From BPGX01 sp037447455 (GTDB lineage: Bacteria; Bacteroidota; Bacteroidia; B-17B0; Aurantibacillaceae), in the NCBI GenBank assembly GCA_037447455.1, contig JBBIGQ010000002.1:124001-188000 (forward strand): a stretch of DNA of 64,000 nt. The letters run 5' to 3'. Below the pieces are notes generated by a model that did no database searches, was not told the DNA's origin, and worked only from the letters and a program-made list of their open reading frames with translations. The position numbers and the translations under genes are program-made. This document shows, in pieces, positions 61,850 to 64,000 of this stretch (position 1 is the stretch's first letter; each line of letters starts with the position of its first letter).

Positions 61850-61859
61850 AACAAATAGT

Positions 61860-63827
61860 ATGAAAAAAATTAATACTATAGCAGTAATCGGAGCGGGCAC
61901 AATGGGCTCTGCCTTATCTCAAAAATTTGCCCAGGAAAATTTCAACATTCTGTTATGCGACCAATCGGAGGAGTCCTTAAAAAAAGGGTGGGACAGAATT
62001 GAATCATCCCTAAACGAAGCCGTAGAGAAAAAAGTTATTCATCTCCAGAAAAAAAATGAAATACTAAACAGAATTAAAACGACTCTCCAACTAAATGATT
62101 TAAAAGATAGTGATTTAGTTATTGAAGCGGTCTTTGAAAATTTTGATGTAAAAGCCCAGCTTTTCCAAAATCTTTCTAAAATCGTAAAAAAAGACACTAT
62201 TATTGCTACCAACACTTCTTCTTTTTCAGTAACAGAACTTTCTCAATATGTGTCTTATCCTGAACGATTTATTGGATTACATTATTTTTACCACGCAGCC
62301 AAAAACCGTCTTGTAGAAGTAGTGCCAGGTGCCAAAACCAGTGAAGATGTTTTTAAAACAGCATACTACTTTTCCCTTCAGTCCGGAAAAGATCCTATTG
62401 TGACAAAAGATGTGTATGGTTTTGCAATCAATCGTTTTTTTGTTCCATGGTTAAACGAATCTGTCCGAATTTATGAAGAAAAAATAGCCACTCCTGAACA
62501 AATTGATTACGTCGCTATGAAGTTATTTGGAATTGGAATGGGACCTTTTGCTCTCATGAATGCTACAGGGGTTCCAGTGGCTTACCATGCTCAAAAAACA
62601 CTAGAAATTTTTGGTCCATCTTACAAAGTATCTGAACTATTAAAACAACAGACGGAAAAACAAGAAATGTGGAATATAGAAAAATTTAATACCATCGACC
62701 GTATTACAGAAATGTTAATTGAAAAAAGATTACTGGGTGTTGTGTTCTTTGTAGTCGCTCAATTACTAAATGAAAATGTTTGCAGCCCAACAGATCTTAA
62801 CAAAGGGGCTAAAATTGGATTAAAATGGAAACTGGGTCCCATTGACCTTATGAACCAACGGCCAATAGAAGAAACCAATCAACTTATTGAAGAGTATACT
62901 AAAATTTATGGGGAAAGAAAAACAAGCATTTTACCCTCCCAATTACAATTAGAATACGTATACAATCGAAAAATAAAAGATATTGGATATATTATATTTA
63001 ATCGTCCCGAAGATTTAAATGCTTTGAATGAAAATGTTTTCAGACAACTGGAAAAACAAGTAGACCAATTCAACGCTGATTCCTCTATTAATAAAATAAT
63101 CCTTACTGCCACTGGTAAAGCTTTTGTAGCAGGTGCAGATATTAAATTTTTTATAAAAAATATTGAAAATGCTCAGATTGATAAAATCGTTACATTCACT
63201 CAATATGCACAATCAGTATTAGAAAAAATAGATCAATCCCCTAAAAAAGTTATTGCCATTCTCAATGGTCTTACACTTGGTGGTGGGCTTGAATTAGCTC
63301 TTTGTGCAGATGAAATTTATGCATTACCTTCCGTAACAATGGCGTTCCCTGAAACAGGGATTGGCATCTACCCGGGGCTCGGAGGAACTCAAAGAACACA
63401 AAAAAGAATAGGAAAATTACTTACAAAATATCTAATCTTTACAGGAAAAAATTTAAATGCACAAGAAGCAAAAGAAATTCATTTGATAGATGGCATTATT
63501 TCTTTTGAAGATTATAGCACTATTTTAGAAGGAAATTTATCTTCTATTTCTGTAAAACCTCACACGCCACCTCTTCCCGATAAATGGAAAGACGTTGAAA
63601 GAAAAATGGAAAACTTCAATCCCATTGAAAATAAATTAGCAAATGATGAATTATCGAAACTATTGAGTAAAAAAGCTCCTTTGGCATTAAAGTATGCGAA
63701 TCAATTAATTGAAGAGGCAAAAGGACCGTCTTCTGAACTTCACTTTCTTAAACCTATTTTTTCAAGTGAAGACGCTTTATTAGGATTAAAAAATATTGGA
63801 AGAAACATTGAATACAAAGGGAAATGA
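61860..63827 (+). CDS. Bifunctional 3-hydroxyacyl-CoA dehydrogenase / enoyl-CoA hydratase
   Basis: A 655-residue fusion with the dehydrogenase first: NAD-binding IAVIGAGTMGSALSQKFAQ, NTSSFSVTELS, GLHYFYHAAKNRLVEVVPG, and C-terminal 3HCDH to about 365. A crotonase domain follows (about 375-560: AFVAGADIKFF, LTLGGGLELALCADEIYA, FPETGIGIYPGLGGTQR). This order is the reverse of FadB/FadJ and is known from archaeal and some anaerobe enzymes. It would oxidise 3-hydroxypimeloyl-CoA and handle later enoyl steps. The ATG at 61860 was chosen because an upstream in-frame start lies inside dch. Confidence 0.9.
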   Translation: MKKINTIAVIGAGTMGSALSQKFAQENFNILLCDQSEESLKKGWDRIESSLNEAVEKKVIHLQKKNEILNRIKTTLQLNDLKDSDLVIEAVFENFDVKAQLFQNLSKIVKKDTIIATNTSSFSVTELSQYVSYPERFIGLHYFYHAAKNRLVEVVPGAKTSEDVFKTAYYFSLQSGKDPIVTKDVYGFAINRFFVPWLNESVRIYEEKIATPEQIDYVAMKLFGIGMGPFALMNATGVPVAYHAQKTLEIFGPSYKVSELLKQQTEKQEMWNIEKFNTIDRITEMLIEKRLLGVVFFVVAQLLNENVCSPTDLNKGAKIGLKWKLGPIDLMNQRPIEETNQLIEEYTKIYGERKTSILPSQLQLEYVYNRKIKDIGYIIFNRPEDLNALNENVFRQLEKQVDQFNADSSINKIILTATGKAFVAGADIKFFIKNIENAQIDKIVTFTQYAQSVLEKIDQSPKKVIAILNGLTLGGGLELALCADEIYALPSVTMAFPETGIGIYPGLGGTQRTQKRIGKLLTKYLIFTGKNLNAQEAKEIHLIDGIISFEDYSTILEGNLSSISVKPHTPPLPDKWKDVERKMENFNPIENKLANDELSKLLSKKAPLALKYANQLIEEAKGPSSELHFLKPIFSSEDALLGLKNIGRNIEYKGK

Positions 63828-63841
63828 TAAATTTTTAAGGA

Positions 63842-64000
63842 ATGAAAACAAGGATTAAGAAAAATAACATCGTCATAAAATTTGCCGGCGATTCGGGAGA
63901 CGGCATTCAACTTATCGGATATCAGTTTACCTATAATGCCGCATTCCACAAAACAAAAGCGGTCAACTTTCCTGAATTTCCATCTGAAATTCGTGCGCCT
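63842..64000 (+). CDS. korA: 2-oxoacid:ferredoxin oxidoreductase alpha subunit, N-terminal fragment
   Basis: The first 53 codons of a gene cut by the window edge. NNIVIKFAGDSGDGIQLIGY and NFPEFPSEIRAP are the start of the gamma-domain-fused alpha subunit of 2-oxoglutarate (or related 2-oxoacid) ferredoxin oxidoreductase. In Thauera, KorAB supplies reduced ferredoxin to benzoyl-CoA reductase and lies in the same cluster, which supports the Kor assignment here. A purine-rich TTTTTAAGGA precedes the ATG, 14 bp after the previous gene. Confidence 0.85.
   Translation, partial: MKTRIKKNNIVIKFAGDSGDGIQLIGYQFTYNAAFHKTKAVNFPEFPSEIRAP

Noticed and set aside
1..64000. CRISPR arrays, prophage or insertion sequences
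   Set aside because: Both strands were read for regular spaced repeats, transposase or integrase-like proteins and terminal inverted repeats; none was seen.

Overview
The window looks like Bacteroidota chromosome. It is AT-rich, and nearly every transcription unit start carries the Bacteroidota -7 promoter element TAnnTTTG instead of a sigma70 -10. Exported proteins are mostly lipoproteins, there is a RemB/Wzi-like outer-membrane protein, and nosZ is the lipoprotein (clade II) type. No phage, insertion sequence or CRISPR array was recognised.

Layout. (1) 1-3380: remains of a type I restriction locus, collapsed into one in-frame HsdM'-HsdS'-HsdR' chimera. (2) 3491-6712: RemB-like protein and cysS. 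(3) 6852-11205: a Crp/Fnr regulator and a molybdenum-cofactor operon (DUF3592-like gene, moeA, mobA, moaD, moaCB). (4) 11230-18824: respiratory nitrate reductase narC-G-H-J-I with its promoter. (5) 18914-24248: molybdate uptake and Moco genes (modC, modB, a ModE-ModA fusion, moaA) behind a hemerythrin gene, diverging from moaE. (6) 24249-30432: MbnH/MbnP-like pair with a NarK-type transporter, then a second nitrate transporter with a porin. (7) 30490-30718: tRNA-Asn and a decayed copy. (8) 30819-38750: second Crp/Fnr regulator and the nos cluster (cytochrome c, nosZ, fasciclin, membrane-NosL fusion, nosD, nosF, nosY). (9) 38990-42047: lysS and three small envelope genes. (10) 42073-48020 (minus): 4-hydroxybenzoyl-CoA reductase-like genes (hcrB, fused hcrC-hcrA), an SDR, xdhC and a MocA-like nucleotidyltransferase. 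(11) 48150-64000 (plus): class I ATP-dependent benzoyl-CoA reductase bcrCBAD, an acyl-CoA synthetase, a second HgdB/BcrC-like protein, a PanE-like/BcrA-type ATPase fusion, thiolase, had, oah, dch, a 3-hydroxyacyl-CoA dehydrogenase/enoyl-CoA hydratase fusion and the start of a 2-oxoacid:ferredoxin oxidoreductase.

How it fits together. The cell appears to oxidise aromatic acids anaerobically at the expense of nitrate and N2O. (4-Hydroxy)benzoyl-CoA would be dehydroxylated by Hcr, dearomatised by Bcr with ferredoxin electrons (Kor) and ATP, then passed through Dch, Had and Oah and beta-oxidised. Nar and Hcr both need molybdenum cofactor, which explains the many Mo genes. No nitrite or NO reductase lies in the window.

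The main discoveries are two. First, a shared regulatory code: a TGATnnnnATCA-type box lies 36.5-37.5 bp upstream of the last G of the -7 element at the fnr-like gene, the nar operon, narK, the hemerythrin/moaE pair and, symmetrically, the divergent hcr and bcr operons. Second, an apparently undescribed module inside the benzoyl-CoA operon: a lone HgdB/BcrC-like subunit beside a protein fusing a ketopantoate-reductase-like 2-oxoacid reductase to a dehydratase-activator ATPase.
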